A DNA stretch of 64,000 nt from Nitrospirota bacterium (GTDB lineage: Bacteria; Nitrospirota; Thermodesulfovibrionia; Thermodesulfovibrionales; UBA6898): contig JACRMT010000015.1 of the NCBI GenBank assembly GCA_016214855.1, forward strand, positions 20,117 through 84,116, read 5' to 3'. The notes beneath the pieces were generated by a model. The model made no database searches. It was not told the origin of the DNA and worked only from the letters and a program-made list of their open reading frames with translations. The position numbers and the translations under genes are program-made. Every line of letters starts with the position of its first letter. The stretch's first letter is position 1. Of this stretch, positions 27,630 to 36,294 are shown piece after piece.

Positions 27630-29099
27630 ATGAAGAATAAAATCGGCATCGTAGTTCTTTTTCTGCTCATAGGCATTCTTATCGGCGGCGTTTCGTTCTA
27701 TTTTCTTGAGAAGGTGACAGGCACCCATAAGGGCTATACGTCCTTTACCGCGCCGAATGTGCCGCGGCAGATCATCGATACGAGCAAGGCTTTTTCAGAG
27801 ATCGCGGGCTCTATCTCGCCCTCTGTCGTGAACATATCAACAACAAAGGTCATGAAGAGAGAAGCAGGTCCGTCCCTTGAAGATCCCTTCTTTGACCTTT
27901 TGAATCCCTTTCGCAATTTCAAGATGCCTAAAAAATGGAAAGAGCAGAGCCTCGGCTCCGGGGTGATCGTAAGTGCAGACGGATATATCATTACCAATAA
28001 TCATGTTGTTGAACAGGCAGATGAGATCAGGGTAACGCTCTTTGACAAACGTTCCTTCAAGGCAAAGATCATCGGGGCAGACACCAAAACAGATATCGCT
28101 ATCGTGAAGATCGAGGCAGATAACCTCAGGGCTGCGCAATGGGGCGACTCGGACAAGCTGCAGGTCGGCGAGTTTGTGCTTGCAATCGGCAATCCCTATG
28201 GACTGAGCCATACGGTTACCATGGGTATCATTAGTGCTGTGGGAAGGGCCAATGTCGGCATAGCAGATTACGAGGACTTTATCCAGACAGATGCGGCCAT
28301 CAACCCCGGTAATTCAGGCGGCCCGCTTGTGAATATCAGGGGTGAGCTCATAGGTGTCAATACAGCGATCTTTTCGCGGTCCGGCGGGTACCAGGGCATT
28401 GGGTTTGCCGTGCCGAGCAATATGACCCGTCTTGTGATGAACCAGCTTGTTGATAAAGGGAAGGTGACGCGGGGCTGGCTCGGTGTGACGATCCAGGAAC
28501 TGACGCCTGAGCTTTCTCAGAAGTTCGGACTGAAGAGTGAGAAAGGTGCACTGGTTGGAGATATTGCCAAGGGAAGTCCTGCTGAAAAATCGGGCATGAA
28601 AAGGGGCGACATCATCCTTGAATATAACGGCAAGAAGATATCTGACGTGGGGAATCTCCGGAACATGGTTGCCCAGAGCAAGGTCGGCAGCGAGATACCG
28701 ATCACTATTTTGCGGGGCGGAAAGGAATACGCCGTTAAAGTGTTGATCGTAGAGCTACCAAAGGATATTGCAGAGGCAGCCCCGGGGAATGTTCCTGAAG
28801 ACTCAAATTTTGAAGGGCTATCCGGATTGACTGCCATGGAACTCTCCCGGGAGATCGCCCGGCAGCTCGGACTCCACAAGGATGAGAAGGGTGTTGTTGT
28901 AGTCCGGGTCGAAACAGGAAGCCCTGCTGAAGAGGCGGGTATTCGCAAGGGAGATGTGATCCAGGAAATTGACAGAAAGCGGATCGAAGGACTGAACGAT
29001 TACAATAAGGCTGTAGCAGGGATAAAACCGGGAGATGCGGCACTCCTTTTCGTCAACCGGGGGGGCAAAAAGTTTTACGTGACGATCAAATCCTCTTAA
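27630..29099 (+). CDS. DegP/HtrA-type periplasmic serine protease
   Basis: A 489-residue protein with an N-terminal signal anchor (7-29), a trypsin-like domain with catalytic His125 (TNNHVVE), Asp155 (KTDIAIVKI) and Ser229 (NPGNSGGPL), then two PDZ domains (about 285-375 and 400-485). It degrades or refolds damaged envelope proteins. It is transcribed away from serA and its aminotransferase from a 187-base divergent region holding a clear promoter. No Shine-Dalgarno site is present. Confidence 0.95.
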   Translation: MKNKIGIVVLFLLIGILIGGVSFYFLEKVTGTHKGYTSFTAPNVPRQIIDTSKAFSEIAGSISPSVVNISTTKVMKREAGPSLEDPFFDLLNPFRNFKMPKKWKEQSLGSGVIVSADGYIITNNHVVEQADEIRVTLFDKRSFKAKIIGADTKTDIAIVKIEADNLRAAQWGDSDKLQVGEFVLAIGNPYGLSHTVTMGIISAVGRANVGIADYEDFIQTDAAINPGNSGGPLVNIRGELIGVNTAIFSRSGGYQGIGFAVPSNMTRLVMNQLVDKGKVTRGWLGVTIQELTPELSQKFGLKSEKGALVGDIAKGSPAEKSGMKRGDIILEYNGKKISDVGNLRNMVAQSKVGSEIPITILRGGKEYAVKVLIVELPKDIAEAAPGNVPEDSNFEGLSGLTAMELSREIARQLGLHKDEKGVVVVRVETGSPAEEAGIRKGDVIQEIDRKRIEGLNDYNKAVAGIKPGDAALLFVNRGGKKFYVTIKSS

Positions 29100-29149
29100 C
29101 ATTAAGGACGCCATAGATAATGCTCACTCATTTAAAAAATCTCCCCTTG

Positions 29150-29198
29150 CCCCTCTTTGCCAAAGAGGGGCAATATCCCTCCCTTTGGCAAAGGGAGG
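29150..29198. repeat. Paired 21-base palindromes
   Basis: CCCCTCTTTGCCAAAGAGGGG (10-base arms, 29150-29170) and CCTCCCTTTGGCAAAGGGAGG (29178-29198) stand seven bases apart between htrA and ispD. They resemble the pair at 41804-41888. They could act as terminator-like hairpins for htrA or be a small dispersed mobile repeat. Confidence 0.6.
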
Positions 29199-29281
29199 TT
29201 AGGAGGGATTTTACAACACTTTCCGATTACTTATGATCTTGTTACTTCAAATATATTTGCTTCTGTTCAGTAGGTGCTTCC

Positions 29282-29977
29282 ATGAAGTATAACGTAGTAG
29301 CAATCGTCCCTTCCGCAGGACTTGGAAGAAGGTTCGGAGAGAACAAGAATAAGCCGTTCGAGACCTTGGGCAACAAGCCTGTTCTGCTATGGGCACTCGA
29401 AACCCTCGAGGAGATGTCTGAGATTTCAGAGATCATCCCTGTGCTCAAGGAGGCTGACATCCAGGCAGGTGAAGAACTCTTTGAGCGCTACAAGATCACA
29501 AAAGTGAAACGCATAGCTCCGGGCGGCAAGGAACGGCAGGATTCTGTCTATAACGGACTTCAGCTTATACAGGACAGAGGATCGATTGTCCTTATCCATG
29601 ACGGGGCAAGGCCCTTTCTTGAACCAGAGACAGTGCTGAAAGCGCTCGGGGCATTATCAGGATGCGATGGTGTTGTGATCGGTGTGCCGCCTAAAGATAC
29701 AATAAAAGAGACAGGGGGAGAATTGATCCGGCAGACATTGCAGCGGGATACGCTCATTGCTGTACAGACGCCCCAGATCTTCTTCTATCAGCCGCTCCTT
29801 TCTGCCTATGAAAAGGCAGTAAAGGATTCTTTTTATGCAACTGATGATGCTGCGCTTGTTGAGAGCAACGGGGGCAGGATCAGGGCAGTAAGAGGGGAAT
29901 ATACAAATATCAAGATTACAACGCCGGAAGACCTTGTGATCGCTGAAGCATTTCTGAAGATGTGGGGTAAACAATGA
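29282..29977 (+). CDS. ispD: 2-C-methyl-D-erythritol 4-phosphate cytidylyltransferase
   Basis: A 231-residue enzyme of the MEP isoprenoid pathway, attaching CMP to methylerythritol phosphate. It has the CTP-binding loop [49 protein letters not shown] and the [10 protein letters not shown] tail. AGGTG lies seven bases before the ATG. It overlaps ispF by four bases (ATGA), the frequent ispDF arrangement. Confidence 0.96.
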   Translation: MKYNVVAIVPSAGLGRRFGENKNKPFETLGNKPVLLWALETLEEMSEISEIIPVLKEADIQAGEELFERYKITKVKRIAPGGKERQDSVYNGLQLIQDRGSIVLIHDGARPFLEPETVLKALGALSGCDGVVIGVPPKDTIKETGGELIRQTLQRDTLIAVQTPQIFFYQPLLSAYEKAVKDSFYATDDAALVESNGGRIRAVRGEYTNIKITTPEDLVIAEAFLKMWGKQ

Positions 29978-30450
29978 GGATCGGCACGGGATATGACTCG
30001 CACCGTTTTGCGGAAGGTAGGAAGCTTATTATTGGCGGCGTTGAGATACCCCATGAAAGAGGGCTGCTCGGCCATTCAGATGCTGACGTGCTCTGTCATG
30101 CCATTACTGATGCAATTATAGGTGCACTCGGTCTTGGAGATATAGGGGCTCATTTCCCTGACACTGATCCGAAGTGGAAAGATGCCGTGAGCATCGAACT
30201 GCTGAAATCTATTGTGGAGCTGGCAGAAGTGAAGGGGTACACTATTGCGTGGATCGACTCAACTATTATTACGGAAAGGCCGAAGCTCGCCCCTTATATC
30301 GAAAAGATGAAGGCAGCTATAGCGCAGACCGGCATCCCGGCAGAACAGATCAATATTAAAGCAAAGACGAACGAGGGCATGGGATTTATCGGCAGAGGCG
30401 AAGGGATCGCAGCCCAAGCTATCTGCCTGCTTGAGAAGGAGCGTCCCTGA
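29974..30450 (+). CDS. ispF: 2-C-methyl-D-erythritol 2,4-cyclodiphosphate synthase
   Basis: A 158-residue zinc enzyme forming the cyclic diphosphate in the MEP pathway. The metal ligands are in GTGYDSHRF (Asp8, His10) and the later [19 protein letters not shown]. Also visible are [13 protein letters not shown] and the C-terminal [21 protein letters not shown]. It is the last gene of the ispDF pair; a leftward toxin-antitoxin locus follows. Confidence 0.97.
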   Translation: MRIGTGYDSHRFAEGRKLIIGGVEIPHERGLLGHSDADVLCHAITDAIIGALGLGDIGAHFPDTDPKWKDAVSIELLKSIVELAEVKGYTIAWIDSTIITERPKLAPYIEKMKAAIAQTGIPAEQINIKAKTNEGMGFIGRGEGIAAQAICLLEKERP

Positions 30451-30466
30451 CTGAAGCATCAGAGTC

Positions 30467-30769
30467 TTACGGGACAGCAAGCCGTGCTTCTATGTCCATA
30501 CGTCCGTGAAGAACGCGGACAATCTCTATCGTATCAATAAGCGTTTGACGGTAAAAAATCACATGACTGCCAGCGTTGAGTTTACGGTAGCCCTCCAGAA
30601 TCTCGTTTCAGTCCTTTCCTTGAAGAGGATTGGTAGCCAACTGATGAAAACAGACATCCAGCATGGTTAGATACTGATCGCGCTGTTCGCGTCCCCAATG
30701 CTCCTGTGTATAACGGCCTATCTTTATCAAATCGATCTTGGCCTTATTTGTGATGGTAAAAGAGGGCAT
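30467..30769 (-). pseudogene. ParE/RelE-type toxin with an in-frame TGA
   Basis: A 100-codon reading frame with a TGA at codon 54 (30608-30610). Before it reads MPSFTITNKAKIDLIKIG and QEHWGREQRDQYL; after it NEILEGYRKLNAGSHVIFYR, then EIVRVLHGRMDIEARL, the canonical ParE end. The TGA stands between GKD and NEI, a position often Cys in this family. No convincing SECIS-like hairpin follows, and ParE does not use a redox Cys, so I read it as a nonsense mutation. The start overlaps the antitoxin stop (TAATG). Confidence 0.75.
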
Positions 30770-31017
30770 TACTTGAGCCCACCGTCATCAAGCTCATCAA
30801 TTAAACCCTTGAGGGAATAGACGGCTTTTCCGCTTTCCTCCCCCTCGACAAGTGCGCGACGTAACAGGGATAGTTTGGTTTCCCGTTCCTCCAATAGCCG
30901 GAGTCCGGCCCGTATTGCTTCACTGGTTGAACCAAAACGGCCCTGAGCGACCTGCTGAGAAATAAATTGTTCATAGTGTGCGCCTATCGTTACGCTGGTA
31001 TTTTTTTGCATATTCAA
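30769..31017 (-). CDS. ParD-type antitoxin
   Basis: An 82-residue antitoxin. TSVTIGAHYEQFISQQVAQGRFGSTSEAIRAGLRLLEE is the ribbon-helix-helix pattern of ParD/CopG-like antitoxins, followed by a C-terminal part that binds ParE. GGAGG lies seven bases before the ATG. It is intact although its toxin is broken, and a perfect dyad upstream (31039-31055) is a likely autoregulation site. Confidence 0.82.
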   Translation of the reverse strand: MNMQKNTSVTIGAHYEQFISQQVAQGRFGSTSEAIRAGLRLLEERETKLSLLRRALVEGEESGKAVYSLKGLIDELDDGGLK

Positions 31018-31038
31018 CCTCCATCCTCGCCAAGATTG

Positions 31039-31055
31039 ATATTATCATATAATAT
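31039..31055. promoter_or_regulatory. Palindrome upstream of ParD, likely operator
   Basis: ATATTAT-CAT-ATAATAT is a perfect dyad 21 bases upstream of the antitoxin start. Its location and symmetry fit autorepression by the ribbon-helix-helix antitoxin. Confidence 0.5.
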
Positions 31056-31171
31056 TTATTGGTATAAATAAAGACAGAAGGCTTACCTGCTTACAGCTCT
31101 AATGACCTTCAAGGCGAGGCGGAGGCGAGGCATTCTCAAGGGCGGTGTAGTTTGCGTTTGCTGCCAACCTC

Positions 31172-31504
31172 ATGACAATGACCTTTTACGACTGGTCAAA
31201 GCGGGACTGGCTCGGAATAGAGGCAATAAAGGATTTGAAAACCTATAGAGGCAACAGAGCGATAGGACGCTTCACGGCATGGATTTTAAAAAGAAGCGAT
31301 TCTATGATTTCTCTTTTTCTGTCGCTTCACTATGATCCTTTCACCACAACCGCTTACCTGCGTAAAGGAAAGTTCAACGGCATGGGCAAAAGAGACTGGA
31401 CAGTTTTCATGGGCAGCCTGCTCTTATCCAACATCTACTGGAAATTGGCCTGCTACATCGGAATCTCGCTGGTTGAGTGGGCCTGGAAAGCTGTTGCAGG
31501 ATGA
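31172..31504 (+). CDS. Small membrane protein, unknown
   Basis: A 110-residue protein rich in aromatic residues, with TMTFYDWSKRDWLG at the start and two likely membrane segments (SDSMISLFLSLHY and VFMGSLLLSNIYWKLACYIGISL). A second GKRDW copy near residue 73 echoes the first KRDW. There is no clear ribosome site, but the frame is closed by a stop upstream, so it is not a fragment of a longer reading frame here. It stands alone between the ParDE locus and the end of recQ on the opposite strand. Confidence 0.5.
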   Translation: MTMTFYDWSKRDWLGIEAIKDLKTYRGNRAIGRFTAWILKRSDSMISLFLSLHYDPFTTTAYLRKGKFNGMGKRDWTVFMGSLLLSNIYWKLACYIGISLVEWAWKAVAG

Positions 31505-31541
31505 ACAGAACCGGCTATCGTATGATGGACAGATGCTGTAA

Positions 31542-33701
31542 TTAATATTTTTCTCGCTGCATCCATGCCCTGACAATCCTGGCTTCTTCATAATTTACTT
31601 TCCCGTCAAAATGCTCAATGACCGGCCCTAATGCTGATAAATCTGAAGACTGGAAGAATTCTGTGATTTCAGCCCGTGTTACAGGGTCAACAAGGCGATC
31701 AATGTCTATATCTCTGCCACTACGGATAAGCTGGTCAAAGTGCAGGGCGATGGTGGCAGTGGCAAGTTTCCTATATTTTGCAATATCATCGAGCGACATT
31801 CCGCCCATAAACAATGCATATGTTTCCTCGAAAGTTTCGCCCTTTTTGCTTTTGGATTGCTTCGTTCGAGTTTGTTCTGGAAAATCATTGATATGCTCAT
31901 CCGCTTTCTGTGCGCTGGGATTTTCTCTTAAATACTCTCTGACGACAGAGATGAATGATGCGCCGTACTGTTCAAGTTTCTGATCCCCGACTCCGTTTAT
32001 TCGCCTCATCTCCTGCAGCGATTCAGGCAAGTTACAGCTGATTTCACGCAGGGTCTTGTCCGAAAAGATGATATAGGGAGGCACATTATTGGTTGATGCT
32101 ATTTCCTTTCTCCGAAGGCGCAGCTTAACAAACAGAGCCTCGTCATATTCAACAGAATGCGTATCTGAACTGTGTTTGGTTTTTGGTTCAGTATGTCTGC
32201 TTATGGCAGCTGCCTCTGCCTTCCCATACAAAACGTCTGAGCCCTTTGGAGTGAGCTTCAATATTGGATACGGATGTCCTTCCTGTATGAGCATCTCCTG
32301 GGCAAGAAGTTCATTGATTAGAAACCGCCAGTGCTGCTTGTTTTTATCCTTCCCGGCCCCAAAGGTCTTTATCTCATTATGCCTCAGCTCCCAAACCTTC
32401 TTTGTGTCTGCACCTGACACAATATCACTGATATGACCAGCGCCGAATCTTTGACCGGTCCGGGAGACTGCAGACATGATGATCTGCGCATCCTTTGTGA
32501 TATCAGTCCTTTGGACTACACCTGTGCATATGTCGCACGTTCTGCAATTGTCTTCCTGGTAGGTCTCGCCGAAAAAACCGAGAAGCCGCCTTCTTCTGCA
32601 GACTGCATGCTCTGCATATTCAACAACTTTGTTCAGCTTTTCGATCGCAATTGTGCGCTCAATATCGTCCGGCATCATGTCGATAAAATATCGAATCTTT
32701 GGTATGTCACCCCTGCTGAAAAAGAGAAGGCAATGCGCCGGGTCACTGTCGCGGCCTGCACGACCGGTCTCCTGATAATAATTCTCGATATTCTTTGGCA
32801 GATCAGCATGGATTACAAAACGAACATTCGATTTATCAATGCCCATGCCAAAGGCGATGGTCGCAACAATCACCTGTATTTCATCGCGGCTGAAGGCATC
32901 CTGGTGATTATTTCGCTCCATAGAGGACAGACCTGCATGGTAGGGGAGGGCCTTGATTCCATGAGACGAAAGAAACTCAGCCATTTCCATAACAGAGTCC
33001 CTTGTTGTCCGATATATAATGCCGGACTCCCCCTTGCGGCTCTGCAGAAACTCCAATATCTGCAGATTTACCTTTGTTTTTGGCCTCACCTCATAGAAGA
33101 GATTGGATCTGTTGAAAGAGGCTCGCACGATAAAGGGCGATCTGAGACCGAGCTTGCCTATGATATCTTCCTGTACCTTCGAAGTCGCAGTTGCAGTAAA
33201 GGCAGCAATAGGCACATCCGAAAACTCATTCGGGATAACAGACAGTCCGAGATAGTCAGGCCTGAAGTCATGGCCCCATTCTGATATGCAATGGGCCTCA
33301 TCAATGGCAAAGAGCGAAAGAGTAAGGCCTCTCAGAAACTGAAGAAATTCCGGCATAGCAAAACGCTCTGGCGCGATATAGAGCAGCTTTGTCTTGCACT
33401 GTTTCAGAGAGATGCAGGCATCTGTGATCTCCTTCTGTGACATTGAGCTGTTGATGAATGCTGCTGATATTCCATTTTCCCGGGCAGCGTCAACCTGGTC
33501 TTTCATAAGTGCGATAAGAGGGCTGATGACAACGGCAGTTCCTTCAAGCATCTTTGACGGAAGCTGATAGCAGAGTGACTTTCCTCCCCCGGTCGGCATA
33601 ACGGCAAAAACATCACGGCGCGCCATGATGTTTTTGATGATCTCTTCCTGGTTGGGCCGAAATGCCTCAAATCCGAAGACTGTTCTTAATGCTTCATTCA
33701 T
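31542..33701 (-). CDS. recQ: ATP-dependent DNA helicase RecQ
   Basis: A 719-residue 3'-5' helicase. Motifs visible in order are PTGGGKSLCYQLP (Walker A), DEAHCISEWGHDFRPDY (Walker B), the HAGLSSMERNNHQDAF segment, IAFGMGIDKSNVRFVIH and QETGRAGRD. The RecQ zinc site (CRRRRLLGFFGE...CRTCDIC), a winged helix, an HRDC domain (about 515-590) and a C-terminal helix-turn-helix with MSLDDIAKYRKLATATIALH follow. It is the last gene of an operon with a GHKL ATPase, an HD hydrolase and a HEAT protein. Confidence 0.95.
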   Translation of the reverse strand: MNEALRTVFGFEAFRPNQEEIIKNIMARRDVFAVMPTGGGKSLCYQLPSKMLEGTAVVISPLIALMKDQVDAARENGISAAFINSSMSQKEITDACISLKQCKTKLLYIAPERFAMPEFLQFLRGLTLSLFAIDEAHCISEWGHDFRPDYLGLSVIPNEFSDVPIAAFTATATSKVQEDIIGKLGLRSPFIVRASFNRSNLFYEVRPKTKVNLQILEFLQSRKGESGIIYRTTRDSVMEMAEFLSSHGIKALPYHAGLSSMERNNHQDAFSRDEIQVIVATIAFGMGIDKSNVRFVIHADLPKNIENYYQETGRAGRDSDPAHCLLFFSRGDIPKIRYFIDMMPDDIERTIAIEKLNKVVEYAEHAVCRRRRLLGFFGETYQEDNCRTCDICTGVVQRTDITKDAQIIMSAVSRTGQRFGAGHISDIVSGADTKKVWELRHNEIKTFGAGKDKNKQHWRFLINELLAQEMLIQEGHPYPILKLTPKGSDVLYGKAEAAAISRHTEPKTKHSSDTHSVEYDEALFVKLRLRRKEIASTNNVPPYIIFSDKTLREISCNLPESLQEMRRINGVGDQKLEQYGASFISVVREYLRENPSAQKADEHINDFPEQTRTKQSKSKKGETFEETYALFMGGMSLDDIAKYRKLATATIALHFDQLIRSGRDIDIDRLVDPVTRAEITEFFQSSDLSALGPVIEHFDGKVNYEEARIVRAWMQREKY

Positions 33702-33755
33702 TGTGTTTGTATTGTTAGCGTATTTGAGATCAACAGTATTTTACAGCAAGTATTT

Positions 33756-35240
33756 TTATTCCGTCTTTTCCACAAATGCATCTTTCAGGAGCCTGCTCTG
33801 TCTCTCAAATGCCTGACGGGGATTTTTTGAGTCCTTCATCAGTGCGATCTCCTGAGTAATAAGCCTTGCCAGATTCAGGGTATGGGTATCGGCCTTTGAA
33901 GATTCACGACGGTACAATGGGTGGTCTTTGTTGATATAAATGGTAGTCTCTTCAGTGAATACTTCAGGCCCCTCTTCTCCAAAACCATCAACAATACAAG
34001 AGACGCCGTACTGACCGAACTTCATCTTCTTGATTACTGCGTTGGGAGTGAGTTTTTTTACAGTTGGTCTCTTCTTCCTCTTCTTCTTTTCAGGCGAAAT
34101 GGTTTCTGTGCCTGATTCAGGCTTGACAGTCTGAGCTGCAGGTTCCCCTGGTTTTTCAGAGAGTAGCCCTGCAGAACCGATGCCTTTTCCGGCTTCATCA
34201 GCTATGGGCAGGGCGCCAAAAGGAGACAGTTCCGGATTCCTGGAAAGAGACTTGTATATGCGCTGCAGGGCCTCATTGAGCGCGCGGCTTACGACCCGGC
34301 CCTCACTCTTTGCACTTAAACGATGTAATACTTTTTTGGCTTCCTCAATAGCCTTTTCCATAACAGAGATAAATGCAATGTATTCAGGCGAGTCTTTGAT
34401 AAATCCTGTGCGGTCACTGGTGATTGGAAGAAAATCAGCATTAACCTCACCTCTGACCCTGGACATAATCCTTCCCCATGTCTCCATGCCGAAGAGTTCG
34501 CGCCGCACTGTCACCTGTTTCACCTTTATCTCGATTCCGAGATCATTTATTGAGGCCATGGTCTGGGGCAGGATTATTATCTCTCCATGCACAGGTCCGA
34601 AGAAAGTGCCTTCCAGAAAAGGGATCCTGTGGCCTGAAAGGCTCCGGGGTGTTATGGTGTGGCTGTTAAGCCTGACCCTGAATTGGGGAGCCTTAAGCGG
34701 CGTACCTTCAATGATCTTCGCTTCTATGTCAAGGAGTTCGAACCGTCTGTTCATGCCGGTCAGCATTACCGTTGTGCCGTCTTCTTTCCTGAAATCAGCA
34801 GGCAGTATCTCAAGAGGCAGGTTCCATGCATTGTCTGCCTTTTCCCATTCTTTCTTGTCAAATACAATCCTGCCGACAAAATCTCCTTTTTTTGTGAGAA
34901 CTTCGAACCGTTCGCATGCCGAAAGGCTTGCAAATTTCCCGATGCCGAACATGCCAATTCGGTCACGGTGATGAACGGGGGATTTTGAAGTATGGAGCTT
35001 CTGCTGGGAGCCTATATTAAAATACTGCTTCAATCCTTCACGGTCCATGCCTGAGCCATTGTCTCTTATCTCGATGCTGTCTTCGGATACGGTGATCTCT
35101 ACAAGGGTTGCATCTGCATCATAGGCATTGTTTACGATCTCGCGGATAAATTCGATGCTTTCTGAATAGAGACGCTCTCCAATAGTTATGATATGGCTTT
35201 TGTCGACCCTGACCTCTATGAATTCCATATCTGCAGACAT
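33756..35240 (-). CDS. HSP90/MORC-like GHKL ATPase
   Basis: A 494-residue protein with the Bergerat ATP-binding fold: N-box EFIREIVNNAYDADATL, G1 IRDNGSGMD and G2 RIGMFGIGKFASLS. A middle domain follows (FLPITSDRTGFIKDSPEY), then a Lys-rich linker (KKKRKKRPTVKK near 390) and a C-terminal domain with the IYINKDHPLYRRE motif. Members of this clade act as ATP-driven clamps in chaperoning, DNA repair or chromatin work. No histidine-kinase H-box or MutL endonuclease motif is seen. Its place before recQ suggests a nucleic-acid role (inference). Confidence 0.8.
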   Translation of the reverse strand: MSADMEFIEVRVDKSHIITIGERLYSESIEFIREIVNNAYDADATLVEITVSEDSIEIRDNGSGMDREGLKQYFNIGSQQKLHTSKSPVHHRDRIGMFGIGKFASLSACERFEVLTKKGDFVGRIVFDKKEWEKADNAWNLPLEILPADFRKEDGTTVMLTGMNRRFELLDIEAKIIEGTPLKAPQFRVRLNSHTITPRSLSGHRIPFLEGTFFGPVHGEIIILPQTMASINDLGIEIKVKQVTVRRELFGMETWGRIMSRVRGEVNADFLPITSDRTGFIKDSPEYIAFISVMEKAIEEAKKVLHRLSAKSEGRVVSRALNEALQRIYKSLSRNPELSPFGALPIADEAGKGIGSAGLLSEKPGEPAAQTVKPESGTETISPEKKKRKKRPTVKKLTPNAVIKKMKFGQYGVSCIVDGFGEEGPEVFTEETTIYINKDHPLYRRESSKADTHTLNLARLITQEIALMKDSKNPRQAFERQSRLLKDAFVEKTE

Positions 35241-35244
35241 GAGA

Positions 35245-35823
35245 CTATTCCTTATTCCCTTTCACCCACCAGTCGCTCTTGTCTGAAAACCACCAAAGCG
35301 ATGAGTCTGTTTCGAGTATGGTATTGGCAAGTTCGCGGGCAATATCCGTTTTCAGTCTTTTGAGCGCAAAGATAAGCCATTCGTCTGCGTAGGTATTGCC
35401 GAGGTCTTTATGTTCCTTGAGGGCCACGATCATTTCGAGCTGATCCGCATCATACGCCAGTTTTGCCTCCAGGCTCTCGCCCTTCATGAACTCGAATATC
35501 AACTCTCTGATCTCATCACCAAAGGGAAGCGTGTCTGCAAGATCATTGACCGCCTTTTCCTCGTCAGCCTTTACATATTTTTTATTGACGTAATTCAGAT
35601 CCCCTGTCCTGGCCTCAGGAAGATCGTGAAACAGGCACATCTTGAGAAGTTTGTCATGATCTGCATCCTTTGCAAGGTGGGCGAGAGCAAACCCGATGTA
35701 CGCAGTCCTGAATATATGTTCCGCAACTGACTCGGATCCTGATCCCAGAAACTGGAACCCGGTCCTTGGTGCGCGCTTGAGCATGCCGGCTTCAAAAAGA
35801 AAGTTTGCAATACGTTTCATCAT
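35245..35823 (-). CDS. HD-domain nucleotidase-like hydrolase (HDDC2/YfbR type)
   Basis: A 192-residue HD-superfamily phosphohydrolase. The metal-binding pattern is clear: SVAEHIFRTAYIGF (first His), CLFHDLPEARTGD (HD pair) and YDADQLEMIVAL (last Asp). This subgroup removes phosphate from deoxynucleoside 5'-monophosphates. It lies four bases upstream of the GHKL ATPase gene. Two adjacent start ATGs (35823, 35820) are possible. Confidence 0.85.
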   Translation of the reverse strand: MMKRIANFLFEAGMLKRAPRTGFQFLGSGSESVAEHIFRTAYIGFALAHLAKDADHDKLLKMCLFHDLPEARTGDLNYVNKKYVKADEEKAVNDLADTLPFGDEIRELIFEFMKGESLEAKLAYDADQLEMIVALKEHKDLGNTYADEWLIFALKRLKTDIARELANTILETDSSLWWFSDKSDWWVKGNKE

Positions 35824-35844
35824 AACTCCGTAATAAAGGGATTC

Positions 35845-36243
35845 CTATTGAGTCTGTATCTGGGCAATAGCTTCCTGTGCAATGATCCTGACACCCTCAT
35901 GCATATCCAGGAGGCACTGTTGAAGAAACGGGAGCGAACCCTTGTCACCGATAATGCCGATAAGGTTTGCCGCATCACCCCGCACAACCGCTTCGGAGCT
36001 GGCAAGAAGAGGCAGCAGATTTTTCTGGGCGCGAATGACATTAACAGGATCAAGCCTCTTCAGTTCTTCCATCAGGGCCGTAATGCCGACCCTTACTCTG
36101 ACGCGCTCGTCCTGTATCAAGGTCCCGATAAGGTCATAAAGCGAGCTGTCATGCCGGAACATGTCAATGATGTTGTCAAGAAACCCGTTCTCCATATAAT
36201 CTGCGATCATCTGCCGAAGATCTGATTGCGGGCTGATCTGCAT
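35845..36243 (-). CDS. HEAT-repeat protein
   Basis: A 132-residue all-helical protein starting at MQISPQSD (ATG at 36243). Helical pairs such as VRVGITALMEELKRLDP, LASSEAVVRGDAANLIGIIGD and MHEGVRIIAQEAIAQI are HEAT-like repeats, which act as protein scaffolds. It heads the HEAT-HD-GHKL-RecQ operon and is divergent from cysE-cysS across a 51-base gap. No catalytic function is expected. Confidence 0.72.
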   Translation of the reverse strand: MQISPQSDLRQMIADYMENGFLDNIIDMFRHDSSLYDLIGTLIQDERVRVRVGITALMEELKRLDPVNVIRAQKNLLPLLASSEAVVRGDAANLIGIIGDKGSLPFLQQCLLDMHEGVRIIAQEAIAQIQTQ

Positions 36244-36277
36244 GAAGAATAATAGCACAGCGGTTCTGTTTTTTATG

Positions 36278-36283
36278 TATAAT
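36278..36283 (+). promoter_or_regulatory. -10 box of the cysE-cysS gene
   Basis: A perfect TATAAT lies 11 bases before the ATG at 36295, with no Shine-Dalgarno between them. The implied leader is only about 4-5 bases. No good -35 box is apparent. Confidence 0.4.
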
Positions 36284-36294
36284 ACGCTCTAAAC

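Noticed and set aside
30608..30610. Selenocysteine in the ParE toxin
   Set aside because: No redox role, no clear SECIS hairpin, and toxins are often inactivated; treated as a nonsense mutation.
34180..34971. 263-codon open frame opposite the GHKL ATPase gene
   Set aside because: Shadow of a gene with three clear ATP-binding motifs on the other strand.
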